Shown piece after piece: positions 54,482 through 64,000 of a stretch of 64,000 bases of DNA. The stretch lies in NCBI GenBank assembly GCA_900095095.1, contig FMBT01000496.1:1-64000 (forward strand). The letters are read 5' to 3'. The notes under the pieces were generated by a model. That model had not been told where the DNA came from and made no database searches. It saw nothing but the letters and a program-made list of their open reading frames with translations. A program made the position numbers and the translations under genes. The stretch is from Fragilariopsis cylindrus CCMP1102 (lineage: Eukaryota > Bacillariophyta > Bacillariophyceae > Bacillariales > Bacillariaceae). Within the stretch, counting starts at the first letter, position 1. The number at the start of each line of letters is the position of its first letter.

Positions 54482-56508
54482 CTTGCTATCTAGTTTGCGT
54501 CCTACGTATTATTCTTGCGACGTCGTCTCGTCGTCACTTTTATATGATCGTTTGGTTTTGTTAAATTTTTGTCCTCTGTAATGGTCTTTCGTATGTTTTT
54601 GCGACGCCCGTCTCGTCGGCTTTTGTTTGTATAAATTTTATAAGCCCGTCAGGCCACGCTGTGGCTTTTCTCATTTAAATTTCTACTAGTGACTCCCAAA
54701 ACAGCTTCATTCCCGGATTATTATTTTTTGTCGGTTTGTAATCCTCTACCAGCAAGTCATCTTCCTAGTATTGACCACTTTAATGCATCTAAATCTCTAC
54801 TTTATAGCTAAACAGAACGTTACTGTTTGATGAAAAATCCATCAGATACATTCAATTCATTAAACTTAAGTGAGGTTCCAGCTCTCTCATCTCAAGTCAA
54901 GCAATACAACAGGGTGCAAAAGCGATACAAGAACAGGGTGCGAACTACACTCTAATATAAGATATAACTTTGGAAGACACAATACCAAGCAGGAATCTCT
55001 AGTTTTATTTATGGACTGGGAACTATTGTACCAAAAGCCAGAGAATATGAGAGAATAATTTACCAGGGGATACTTCATGATATACCATACGTAAACATGA
55101 ACATGATCATCATCATCATCAGTCATTACATTCTACATGAATTATTTGCAAAGAATGTAGATGGCAATGAGCTTGATTATGATACAATAATATTGTTGTA
55201 AATAACTGTGATATAGACAATATAGCATTAATCATATGGCATTTTTACCAGCATTGATATGATAATAGAACAAGAAATCTTGAATGATTGTATAGAATCA
55301 CCATGATTGAAGTGTAGGAAAAGGTTAGGTAAGAGCAGCAACAATGATGATTTGGATAGAGTTTCAAATTTGTATATTGCAGTACAAATAAGTAGGATTA
55401 TTGATGACTGTAGTACTAGTAATAACAAGTAGATTTTGTCATGGATGGTGGATATCTAAGTGACAATTGATGCAAAAGTTATGGAATTATTGAGAGAGAA
55501 AATGTGGTCTCAGTCTGATACAGTTTTAAGCTTGGTTCTGTGGAATTAATGCCTGGAGCCACTTGAATGAAGAATAGGTACTTTGGGAATATGATCAACA
55601 GCAATTGGATTGATGGCAATCAAAGAGGGCAGGAAAAAGTATCAAGAAGAATACACGGTAGTAGACAGTAGACATAGGGGCCCTTATATCCCCAGCAGCA
55701 CCATCGTTGTAATATGATTTATAATTTATAACATTGACAGTACTAAAAACCTTGACGATAAACTTGATTCTGTAGTATTTCAATCCTTTGTATAAAGATA
55801 CCTTCTACATCAGTACTGTAGTACAAGTCAAGTAAGCTTACCTAAGAAAGTACAATTTTATAGAATTTATTACAGTATTTGTTGCTGTATTATAACAGTA
55901 ACGTTAACCACATCACACCAATGGGCAAGCATTTGGAAAATGCGCGAATTCATGCGTCACCTCGTACGTGTAAGACGTCACTTCGTGTTTGATGTGCGAC
56001 CTCGCCAGCATAACTCGTCGCTATCCTTCTTCTTCGCTCCTTTGCGTTTGGGCCAATTATGAACTCAAATCGCATGATGTCACCGTCTGACGTGAGACAC
56101 AAAAATTGTACACACGCATGTAAATAATAGCCTTCAGTTTACGGTACTCTGACACCTCTCGTTGTGAAAAATACATACAGTACATACTGTATTCTATATA
56201 TATTGTGCATGTACTACCGGTAAGTACCGGACTTTTGTAAAGAAACAAGAAGCATGCAAAGAAGCATGTTGATCAAAAAGACGCCAATCATTTTTTTCTC
56301 GCACAATTAATTTAATTTCTAGATTTAATTGTACAAGCACAACGATGGTGTTGAATTACAGTATTTGTCTCCGTTAAAACCACACCACTTCTACTTCTTC
56401 TTCTGCTAAGCAAGTGAGGATTGATTCCGTTATAGTTGAATTCTTCCCTCTCTGAGATTGTAAAACGCCCGAGAGATCAAACACCAGCAGAACAAAATAC
56501 GAAAAATA
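54482..56508. other. long intergenic region, possible old repeats
   Basis: About 54840-55800 differs in texture from its surroundings and carries short frames that suggest repeat debris, but no ends or domains are visible. The first 150 bases are the MATH-BTB 5' flank; 56250-56508 leads into the next gene. Confidence 0.4.
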
Positions 56509-57194
56509 ATGATTGCGACGATCGTACAAAATCCCACTACAACAAATATGAGCAGCAATGCTACTAGTAGTAGCCCTACTCGTACCGGTAGTCCTACCCG
56601 TCCTAATACTACCAAAGAATTTTCAATTCTTCGTAAGGTACGATCACAATTGTCACTCCATCATCGGGGTGCTGCGAGTTTTAAGCGACGACAACAGGAG
56701 ACACCACAAAATTTCGATCCGGTATGTGAAGTGAATCCAGAAGAAAATATAGATACAAATCCAGCCTCATTAGCACTGCAAACAACAAAACATCAGCAAG
56801 GTTTTGAATCTGCTCCGATAACTCTTGTTGAAGGAGATATAGGAGAAGATTTGTTAGGAGACGAAAACAATAACAATAACAACAACGACAACATAGTACT
56901 ACCACGTAAAGTATGATGAAAAAATCAGTATCATTTTCTACCTTTAATTCAATAAATCGAGTACCATCACGATTAGATTTATTTCAAACCTCCAATAAGG
57001 AGGAAATATGGTTTGAACGTACCGATTTTTCCAGATTTGCACAAGAAGAAATGTCCCGTCGGGGTTCGTTAGGTATAACGAGTACATCCGCATTAGACTC
57101 CTCTGTACCAGCACATGATGAACATACCGATGACGATGATTCTGATTCTGATATTAGTGATGATGATGATATGGATATTGGTCTGTCTTTTTAA
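56509..57194 (+). CDS. diatom-family short protein (VSFSTFNSINRVPSR type), one phase shift
   Basis: Starts MIATIVQNPTTTNMSSNATS at 56509. Ser/Thr/Pro leader, then 'FSILRKVRSQLSLHHRGAAS', acidic/Asn stretch, and 'NIVLPRKV' at 56912. There the phase changes and reads 'MMKKSVSFSTFNSINRVPSR' with LDLFQTSNKEEIWFERTDFS, then 'RFAQEEMSRRGSLG' and an Asp/Ser tail ending 'DMDIGLSF'. The V-S-F...V-P-S-R...IW pattern is the same kind of diatom-wide block as in the gene at 990 (V-x-W/F...IW...). One base lost in 'aagtatgatg' would join the parts. About 228 residues. Function unknown. Confidence 0.68.
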
Positions 57195-57965
57195 AGAAAA
57201 GTGATATACTGTTTTGAATAATATAACAACTACTAAGTTTTGACAATAATCATGATAAAGTTAAGTATAATAATGACCATGAATCATCATCATCATCATC
57301 GTCATCGTCATCATACTAGTAGGGCCTGCTCTACTAACTTGCTAGCTAGCTTACCGTAAATACTAAAATAGGGTTGATACTCTTTTGTAGTGTACTCTCA
57401 TACTAATAGAAGTAGTTGTTGTAGACTTTCTGACATTACTCTCACTCATACTTCTATTATTATTATTAGTATTCATGCCATAATATTAGTCCCACCTGAA
57501 AAACTGTACATGAAAGCCATCATCATCAACAAGTGCTACTAATTCAGCGCTACTGTCCGTTCACGACTGACATGCTATTTTTAATCCTGTTTGCTCCGCT
57601 TGCTAAGCACGCTCCCTCATTCTTTCTGAAGTGAGTGGTTAAGATTTTTACGATGTGTTCGATTGTTTTATTCGATTTTTGTTCGAGTGTGTGTACAAGT
57701 ACAGTATTCTTAAATCATGAGAATAATGTGAGTATTCGGCGGTTTCTCTTTCAACAACAACAACAACAACAACAACAACAAAAATCTTCGATGTTTGTTC
57801 GAGTGTGTGCACAGTATTCTGAAATTATGAGAATGTGTTCAATCGGCCCTGTACCGTTATCGTCTAGAAATGAGATTCGTCGTGACAGCACAATCACAAA
57901 AGCACAAACACAACAAGAACAAGTGAAAAAAGAGAGCTACGCATGCATAAACTACTAGTGATACA
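57195..57965. other. intergenic with (CAA)n tract and local duplication
   Basis: Holds (tca)n near 57282-57312, a (CAA)n tract at about 57752-57780 and the duplicated segment listed next. A 107-codon frame (57635-57958) crosses all of these and is repeat-driven; I do not call it a gene, although it ends 8 bases before the next ATG. Confidence 0.5.
57671..57835 (+). repeat. imperfect ~55-bp direct duplication flanking (CAA)n
   Basis: Copy 1 (about 57671-57725) and copy 2 (about 57787-57835) share 'ttcgat-tttgttcgagtgtg', 'acagtattct', 'aaat-atgagaat'. Copy 2 lacks a 7-base piece (tacaagt). The (CAA)n tract sits between them. Confidence 0.75.
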
Positions 57966-58814
57966 ATGACTTCCTCTCCTCCACTAGTCGTCACTAAAGC
58001 CGACGGCACCCAAATCGATCACATCGGGCTGGCATGCCGCGATCTCGACGAGGGCGTCCGCTGGTTTCGAGACGCGACGGGCGTGGAACCTCGGGTGCAC
58101 AAAGCAAGCCCAGGCCTCCCGTTCCAAAATGCCTACGTTCGGATCGGAGACGCCACCTTCTTGGAAATCCTGGGGCCCAACCCTGGCTACAAAGGAATGG
58201 CTCCCCTCAATTCGCTCCTGAAACGCTTTTCGGAGCCCACGCTCTGGTTCTGGTACGTCAGCACCGACGATTTCGAAGGCCTGGAAACGGGCATTCGGGA
58301 GGCGGGGCGTTGTATCGAGCGGAAGATTGAGATGGAAGCAGCGGCAGATACAGGACCGGCATTTGTCACGACATTTGTCATGGCATCGATCGGGCCGGGA
58401 TTCTGGCCCGTCTATCCCAACATCATTCAATGGAAGGGGGACGTCCGAGAATTTTTGAAGGATCTGCCCATTGTTCCCATCCAGACATTTTCGGTGGTCG
58501 TCGGCCAACAATTCGAAACGACCAAACAGTTCTTTGAAAGTACGGGCATCGATGGCGCGTGCTTGCAGGTATCCAGCGACCAAAAGTCCTATCTGTCCCT
58601 TACCCTCGAAACACCAGAGAAGGGACCGGTGACTTTCAAAAACGAAGTCGAATCGTTGGGGAGCCTGACGGTATTAAAGGTGATGTTGAAGGATTTGATG
58701 GTTGTCTGTAGCTGGGTACCTATAATACTAGTAGGACAATCAAGTGCCACAATTGCAGCCGGCGGGATCCATCCAAAGACTCCTCCTGCCGGATACACAC
58801 GCATAATTCTGTAG
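57966..58814 (+). CDS. glyoxalase-like (VOC fold) protein, GC-rich, transfer candidate
   Basis: 282 residues, intronless. 'IDHIGLACRDLDEGVRWFRD' and ATGVEP, then 'GLPFQNAYVRIGDATFLEIL' and GPNPGYKG match the glyoxalase-like domain (PF13468 type) seen in many bacteria; the His in 'IDHIGL' and the Glu in 'LEILGP' would be metal ligands. A second VOC half follows ('IQTFSVVVGQQFETTKQFFE' to 'SYLSLTLETPEKGPVTFKNE'). The C-terminus ends 'IHPKTPPAGYTR'. Base composition is striking: 58021-58080 is 41 of 60 G+C by hand count, whereas 57661-57720 just upstream is 18 of 60. The high G+C fades after about 58680. This suggests recent transfer from a GC-rich bacterium, or strong codon bias. Substrate unknown; the frame has no break. 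Confidence 0.78.
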   Translation: MTSSPPLVVTKADGTQIDHIGLACRDLDEGVRWFRDATGVEPRVHKASPGLPFQNAYVRIGDATFLEILGPNPGYKGMAPLNSLLKRFSEPTLWFWYVSTDDFEGLETGIREAGRCIERKIEMEAAADTGPAFVTTFVMASIGPGFWPVYPNIIQWKGDVREFLKDLPIVPIQTFSVVVGQQFETTKQFFESTGIDGACLQVSSDQKSYLSLTLETPEKGPVTFKNEVESLGSLTVLKVMLKDLMVVCSWVPIILVGQSSATIAAGGIHPKTPPAGYTRIIL

Positions 58815-58906
58815 AACTCATTCATTTCAATCTGTAGCAGTTATCTGATTATTATTATTATTACTGTTACTATTATTATAATTATTACTATCGTCACCAT
58901 CTATTA
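58815..58906. other. short convergent spacer
   Basis: Only 92 bases separate the stop of the GC-rich gene (plus) from the stop of the methyltransferase gene (minus). The spacer has an (att)n-like tract. Confidence 0.6.
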
Positions 58907-61363
58907 TCATCTTATCTCAATTCCGTCAACAGTTGTAACAACTTTGTGACAAAACAATTCGTGTATTTCTTTCGCTAGCTTTTTTGGAAATGATCCATCA
59001 TCATTCAGAAAATTGCTACTGGAAACAATGGGAGGAATGATACTCTTGCGGCTGCTGTTGCTGTCGATGGTATCGTTGTTGTTGTACGTTGGGGTTGTGG
59101 CGTACTCAATCTGGTACGTACAAGAGACCCGTCCTGTCTTCGGATCAACATACAATTCGTTGATTGCACGGATTGTACAGGAGCAATAACAAAAATTATT
59201 ACTATCATTATTATTTATGCTGCTACTGCTGCTTTCATTGCCTTCACAATCAATGATGTCATCAAATTCCTTCATATTATCATCAGGGCCATTATGATGA
59301 TGATGATGATGATGATGACGATGATGAATGTAGTTCCGAACCGTATCATCTAATACTTCTTGTAACATTTCGACTGTTGGTGTATTATTATTATTCTCCT
59401 TTTTGTTAACGTTGTTGTTGTTGGTATTAATATCAGTAGTATGATTAGTATTGTCAGTAATAATTGTATATGGTTTCGATTTCGATTCTGTTGATTCTGA
59501 TGATGATGATGATGATATCCACATAGATACATCTAATCTTGGTGTAAAGTGATTCGGTATTAATTTACGTAATCTCTGGTAAGATTTTTCGGTTCCTGAA
59601 ATAGATACACAATAATCTATACTATCCACGTCATCTTTTAATGGAACAAGTAGTAATTGTTGTTTCTGGGCTGCTGCTACTACCTTTTGTTGTGGCTGTG
59701 GCATCGATCCTTTTCTTGCTGTTGTTATTGGTTCTGGTAACGAATTTTCATTTTTACTCTGATCCGGATTCGAATTTACATTATTTGTTATTGGAATTTC
59801 AGCAACACATTCAGATGAATCAGATGAATCAGATGATTCAGATGATAGACGACGATCACGATCATCAGAATCAGAAGAAACGTTGCTGTTAATAGTAGTA
59901 GAAATAGTTTTAATTCCACTTCTTTCTATCTTCATCTTCATCTTTACCTTTGAACTAAAAATAATCGATTCCGTTCCGTAAATATTTCTGGTAAAGTTTG
60001 TAGAACAACATTATTTGATCCGTATGCATTTTGTAATGTAATGAAACGAACTGTATCGATAACATTTTCAATTATTTGAAATTTTTTATTCTTATATGCT
60101 GCTGCTGTTGCTGTTGCTGCTGTTGCTGCTGCTGCTAGCGATAATGATGCTGTTGCTCCGTTTTCTTGTTGGTTGTTGTTGTTGCTGCTGCTGTGTTGTT
60201 TTTCTATATAGTATCCAACATCTTTTGCGTTATATTATTTGGTGAATATATTGGATGTGGTTGATATCCTTTACGGATTGAATAGGTATGACAACATGGT
60301 ACTAATGCTAATGGTGCATAATTTGATTGTATTGCCAGATCAATTAAATAATCACTTAATGTACCACAGGCATGTACCGAAACTAATAATGTGGATGAAT
60401 CTGTTCTAATATCTTGTAATCCGGTTTGTACATAGGTCCAACGACGATCATATAATATAGACTCATCATCATTGCTATCATCATTATTACCTTCATCATC
60501 ATTATTAAGTAGTATTGGAAAAAAATGTTTCCTCATTGATTTTGCAATTGCAATTGCACTTGGTGGCATTCGTAAATCAATACAAATTGCTGTCCTTGTT
60601 GGTATGTTGCTGTTGTTCGTGTTCGTGTCCGTGCTCGTGTTTGCATCATTATCATATTCATCATATATTGCTAATAACATCCAGGATAATAACCCATGTC
60701 CAGCAGCTAAATCAGCAATGCGATACAGCATACCTTGTCATTATTATCATTATTATCACGAAATTGATTATGTATTAATATAGCAGCTGCATATGTTTCA
60801 TATAATTCTTTCCGTGGTACAACACTAGAATCACAACACGCTATTGCCAATTTTTCAAATAATGCTATTTGTCTGTTGTCATTGTCATTGTTGTCGTTTG
60901 TTGATTTGTTTTGTATTTGTATTTGTTGTTAGACCAAAATATTTTTTATGTTTTGGTTTTAATTTTTACGTGGTTATTATGAAGATCTAATAATTGTATA
61001 GATGGATGATTTATAATTGTTCCATTAGTACTGGTACATCATTACTATCATCATCGTCAAGTAAGTTGTTGTTTTGGATGTTGATAAAAAAATTCCTGTT
61101 GTTCCGACCACAATGACGTTGATGATACTGCAGCTTCTTCTTCTTCTTCTGCTGTCGTATTCGTCGTCGTCGTCGTCGATGATGGATGATGATGGCATCA
61201 TCATACGAATAAGGTTGGTAGAAAAAGCGGACGAAGCATAAGCTGATGTCCGTTTGCGTTGTTGTCTCACGATCACGTCCTCATCATCGCGGTAATGTTG
61301 TGATAATGATGATGTTGTTGTTGTCGTCGTTGTGAAAAATGCATCAACAAATATGACATTCAT
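58907..61363 (-). CDS. methyltransferase (Methyltransf_32-like) with long C-terminal extension, frame-broken
   Basis: A possible start at 61363 ([16 protein letters not shown]) could be an organelle leader; the true N-terminus is uncertain. From about 60880 the protein is clear: '[20 protein letters not shown]' with [16 protein letters not shown], then '[19 protein letters not shown]' (SAM motif I, D-x-A-x-G-x-G), 'AICIDLRMP' (acidic end of strand 2), '[20 protein letters not shown]' and '[10 protein letters not shown]'. The H-A-C-G and P-C-C-H blocks match the Methyltransf_32 family (PF13679 type), which includes putative RNA methylases. '[14 protein letters not shown]' and '[15 protein letters not shown]' end that domain. 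The last ~340 residues are a Ser/Asn-rich region with '[20 protein letters not shown]' and '[20 protein letters not shown]', perhaps a FDX-ACB-like fold (weak idea). Phases change several times by one base (e.g. near 60735, 60215 and 59945). Confidence 0.68.
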
Positions 61364-62271
61364 TTTGTTATTGTCAATACTACTACTACTACTACTACCA
61401 TTATTATTATTAGCATGATAAAATAATCAGTACTATCAATAGCAACATAGGAAAGAAGTACAATGCATGCAACAGTAGTAGCTACTGATACTCGTAGCGA
61501 TTTTTTTTCTCATCTTATCCAATACTTGTTGAAAGACGACGACGACGACGTCGTCGGGTGTCGTCGAATCAATCAACATGGCAGTAGAATGAAATATTCG
61601 ATTGATTGTATGTGCTAGCTATACATTTGCTTGGATCCTTGTAGCGTCACGTCATGTCGTGTCGTCTCTCTCGTCGAATGCATATGCAATGCGATACGAA
61701 TGCTTGAATGGGCGGCCGAGGACTGCTTACTTTATTCATCTGCTAGTACTCTACTAATGATTGATGGGATCGGCAATATTTTATTATTAGTGAAATAAAA
61801 TTTGTACTTACAGTACAGTATTGGCAGCATTTTGATGTTTTTCGATCACGAATGGAATACGGACAGACCATTGCAATTTTTGTGATTCTAATTTTCATAA
61901 CGTTACTAGTATTTAAAAAGGACTAACTTATGCATCACTATTTCGAGGATCAACCAACCCCCACAGTAAAATCACATGGATTGTATTCCATTAAAAAGGG
62001 TTAAAAGGTTACTAGTAGAATCAAAAATCCATTCTGTTGCTATTATTGCATAGTATAAATCCTGTCTATTCCTAGTAGAAAGTGTGTATGAGCGATAAAT
62101 TCTAATAACTATACGTTGTCCTACTACTAACTAGCTACGAAACAATGCAAAATACTCGTCACACTCGAAAGGCTACTAACTAGAAAATATTTCGTGGTGG
62201 TGTGACTTCCAAAATATTCGTTAATATTTTACTATACTACTGTAACTGTATCGTATTCTATCTTCTGACGT
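61364..62271. other. intergenic
   Basis: Head-to-tail on the minus strand: 3' side of the partial gene upstream and 5' side of the methyltransferase. Contains (act)n near 61379-61397 and (gac)n/(gtc) near 61535-61555. No gene. Confidence 0.5.
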
Positions 62272-64000
62272 CTAAGAGGGGTCTGGTTTGGACAAAGTTT
62301 TCCAATAGGGTACAGTTGTTGTTGTAGTTGTGTTGTAGTTGTGCTGTTGTAGTAGAACTTGTAGGGATATGATCATTTTTGGTGGTGCGATTGTTACCTC
62401 AGGATCCATCATTATTATTTGTCTCTCCTTGACAGCAATCTGCTTCTTTTCCAAGCTTTTCCATGACGATGGCGATGTCGGTGGCGCTTTCGAGTGACGA
62501 TTGGTACTACTTTTTTCTAAATCTTCCAATACGGCAATAGTTTTATCAACAATGAAACCATTCTCGTCGACGACGTACTTGTCACTGCTGCAGCTTTTGC
62601 TGTTATCTCCACTCAGAAACTGATCACTACCGGGTGGTTCGATCTTCTTGTGCTGTGGTAATAATACCTTTGGAGGTATTCCTTTCTGTTCTTGGTTGTT
62701 TGTTACTTTCTGATCCGTTCTGATGTGCTTCTCGTTATCGTCGACGTCATCGTTCGAAATTTTGTGATTATCTTCCCAATTGAGCGGAAATGGTGCAACC
62801 TTTTTGTCAGAACGGTTTGATATCGTCACACGGTACGGTAAACTTTCGATGGAATGCTCGTCGTCGTCAATAATATCCTGCTCTAGACCTGAATGTGGCG
62901 GCTCTTCCTTCATTATTGTTAAATTATCTGATGGTTGCTTCGAAGAAGTTGATATTATGGCACGAAATGGTAGATTACCTGTGGGTTGAAATGCAGAGTC
63001 CTCATCGCCGTACATGGACTGTACCCATTCGTCTCGAGTTGTCTGAGGTAAATCTATCTTCTTCGTTTGTTGAGTGAGTATCTCGTGAGGACTACTTGAT
63101 TGTCGTTTCGGTACCACGGCACGAAACGGCAGGCTTTCGAGAAGAGAGAAAGAATCATCATCACTATCATCGTTGTCATCTAAAGTTCGTCCTTGTTCGT
63201 CCGGATACGGCCGAGATTTGTCATTCATCTTTTTCGAGTATTGAGATTCCAGCTGGGGATCCTTCGAGCGAGTAGGTACTACGGCATGTTTTCCGAGAAT
63301 CGGGAAGGAATCTCCATCGTCAAGCTGTGGTTCGTCATTATTTTGTGAGTGTTGACGTTCCGGGCGACGCTCCACCGACTTCTTTTCCTTCTTCGTTCTA
63401 TTTTTCATTTTGCTAGTTGGAATGTAAACAACGTCCAGCATTTTACCCGTAGATGTCTCTGCAACATTTGCTCCGACATTAACATCATGTTTCTTATCGT
63501 GTAGACGATCCAAATGTAAACTATTCTCGTTGTTCAGCACCTTGCAAGTAGCATTAGCTTTTATACTCTTTATAGTTGCAGGATCTCTTTTCGCATCTAC
63601 AAAATAATCATCGACGAATGACGATACTTTCATAAGGAATTCCGCCATATCTTTGCCATGATTAGCCTGGTCGTCCGCATTTGGTGGTGGTCCCTGTGAT
63701 GTGGGTGAAGGAGTTAAGATCGTAGGTTTGTTCTTCGTTTCCTCGACCCATATTTCCTTATTGTTTCTCATGCTACTGAGATCTTTCTCGTTGTCGTTGT
63801 TCGTTTCATCCACCCCAATCCTCACATTTCCCCGCCTCTTAGTAAGGTCATCTTCATTATTTACAGATTGAACAACATATGCTGATGACGATGACCTTCT
63901 AAGAAGCGTCGTAAGATCTTTGCCATTATTAGTTCCGTCTCGTTTCTTTTGTGGCGCTTTTGACGTTCCAAGTTGATGAGGTTGGGTTATTGAATTTGTC
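62272..64000 (-). CDS. disordered protein with repeated LPFRAVV-type motifs (partial, 5' end outside window)
   Basis: The frame is open from the window edge at 64000 down to TAG at 62272, about 575 residues; the start codon lies outside. The edge end reads 'TNSITQPHQLGTSKAPQKKR' then DGTNNGKDLTTLLRRSSSS. It is mostly charged and disordered, with a basic patch ('SKMKNRTKKEKKSVERRP'). A short motif recurs in acidic surroundings: 'GDSFPILGKHAVVPTRSK', 'DDSFSLLESLPFRAVVPKR', 'DSAFQPTGNLPFRAIISTS' and 'DEHSIESLPYRVTISNR', spaced about 50-60 residues apart. The motif (acidic-S-x-(0-7)-LP[FY]R[AV][VIT][VI]) could be a docking site repeated four times. A later 'DENGFIVDKTIAVLEDLEKS' looks helical. 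No domain recognised; no phase break across 1.7 kb. Confidence 0.65.
   Translation of the reverse strand, partial: TNSITQPHQLGTSKAPQKKRDGTNNGKDLTTLLRRSSSSAYVVQSVNNEDDLTKRRGNVRIGVDETNNDNEKDLSSMRNNKEIWVEETKNKPTILTPSPTSQGPPPNADDQANHGKDMAEFLMKVSSFVDDYFVDAKRDPATIKSIKANATCKVLNNENSLHLDRLHDKKHDVNVGANVAETSTGKMLDVVYIPTSKMKNRTKKEKKSVERRPERQHSQNNDEPQLDDGDSFPILGKHAVVPTRSKDPQLESQYSKKMNDKSRPYPDEQGRTLDDNDDSDDDSFSLLESLPFRAVVPKRQSSSPHEILTQQTKKIDLPQTTRDEWVQSMYGDEDSAFQPTGNLPFRAIISTSSKQPSDNLTIMKEEPPHSGLEQDIIDDDEHSIESLPYRVTISNRSDKKVAPFPLNWEDNHKISNDDVDDNEKHIRTDQKVTNNQEQKGIPPKVLLPQHKKIEPPGSDQFLSGDNSKSCSSDKYVVDENGFIVDKTIAVLEDLEKSSTNRHSKAPPTSPSSWKSLEKKQIAVKERQIIMMDPEVTIAPPKMIISLQVLLQQHNYNTTTTTTVPYWKTLSKPDPS

Noticed and set aside
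57635-57958. 107-codon frame with a Gln run before the glyoxalase-like gene
   Set aside because: Composed of a duplicated segment and a (CAA)n tract; no conserved feature.
57984-58583. 199-codon minus-strand frame inside the GC-rich gene
   Set aside because: Antisense shadow caused by high G+C lowering stop frequency; the plus strand has the glyoxalase motifs.
1-64000. tRNA, rRNA or snRNA genes
   Set aside because: No cloverleaf-like box A/B pairs or conserved rRNA words were noticed by eye on either strand; a dedicated scan could still find one.

Overview
The window looks like nuclear DNA of a diatom. The strongest marker is a silicon transporter (SIT) on the minus strand at 22.9-24.6 kb, with both EGxQ/GRQ motif pairs and the CMLD signature. 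Several other genes belong to families I know mainly from diatoms: an LRR family (43-44.7 kb), an F-box/LRR-like family ending in an 'RWFRSDLT' motif (33-34 kb), a two-half SET protein (35-38.7 kb) and short 'VRF/VSF' proteins. The DNA is AT-rich, exons carry many Asn/Ser/Asp/Thr runs, introns are few and short (about 110-200 nt, GT-AG), and genes lie on both strands without operons. No tRNA, rRNA, CRISPR array or organelle gene was seen.

Layout. 0-5.3 kb: one small diatom-family gene, then a gene-poor stretch ending in a degenerate tandem array. 5.3-8.2 kb: a five-exon secreted FAD oxidase of the berberine-bridge type. 10-18 kb: a secreted potato-inhibitor-I-like protease inhibitor, a stand-alone voltage-sensor protein, a diatom-family protein, an HPP membrane protein and a protein with a textbook PCNA-binding PIP box. 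18.9-20.3 kb: a TauD/TfdA-like dioxygenase. 22.9-31 kb: the SIT, a membrane-anchored cyclophilin-like protein and an AAAP amino-acid transporter, with a stray copy of the transporter's last exon about 4.5 kb upstream. 31.8-44.7 kb: a basic protein with a duplicated module, the F-box protein, the SET protein, UTP13 (ribosome biogenesis) and the LRR protein. 45-54.5 kb: a nuclear-type low-complexity protein, a 2OG-Fe(II) oxygenase, a gene-poor patch with a terminal-inverted-repeat element and a hairpin, a kinase-like membrane protein, a MYND protein with an in-frame TGA, a tiny spliced gene and a MATH-BTB-SAP protein. 56.5-64 kb: a diatom-family protein, a strikingly GC-rich glyoxalase-like gene (transfer candidate), a methyltransferase and a partial disordered protein running off the edge.

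The genes do not form one pathway; they are a normal mixed eukaryotic neighbourhood. A consistent oddity is that many recognisable host genes (SIT, AAAP, TauD, SET, LRR, F-box, cyclophilin, methyltransferase and others) are broken by phase shifts that one missing base would explain, often in short homopolymers, while the protein on both sides stays intact. The simplest reading is an assembly consensus with uncorrected deletions, so most of these genes are probably functional. Gene coordinates are therefore given as spans across the shifts. Everything here was read by eye from the sequence; no search was run.
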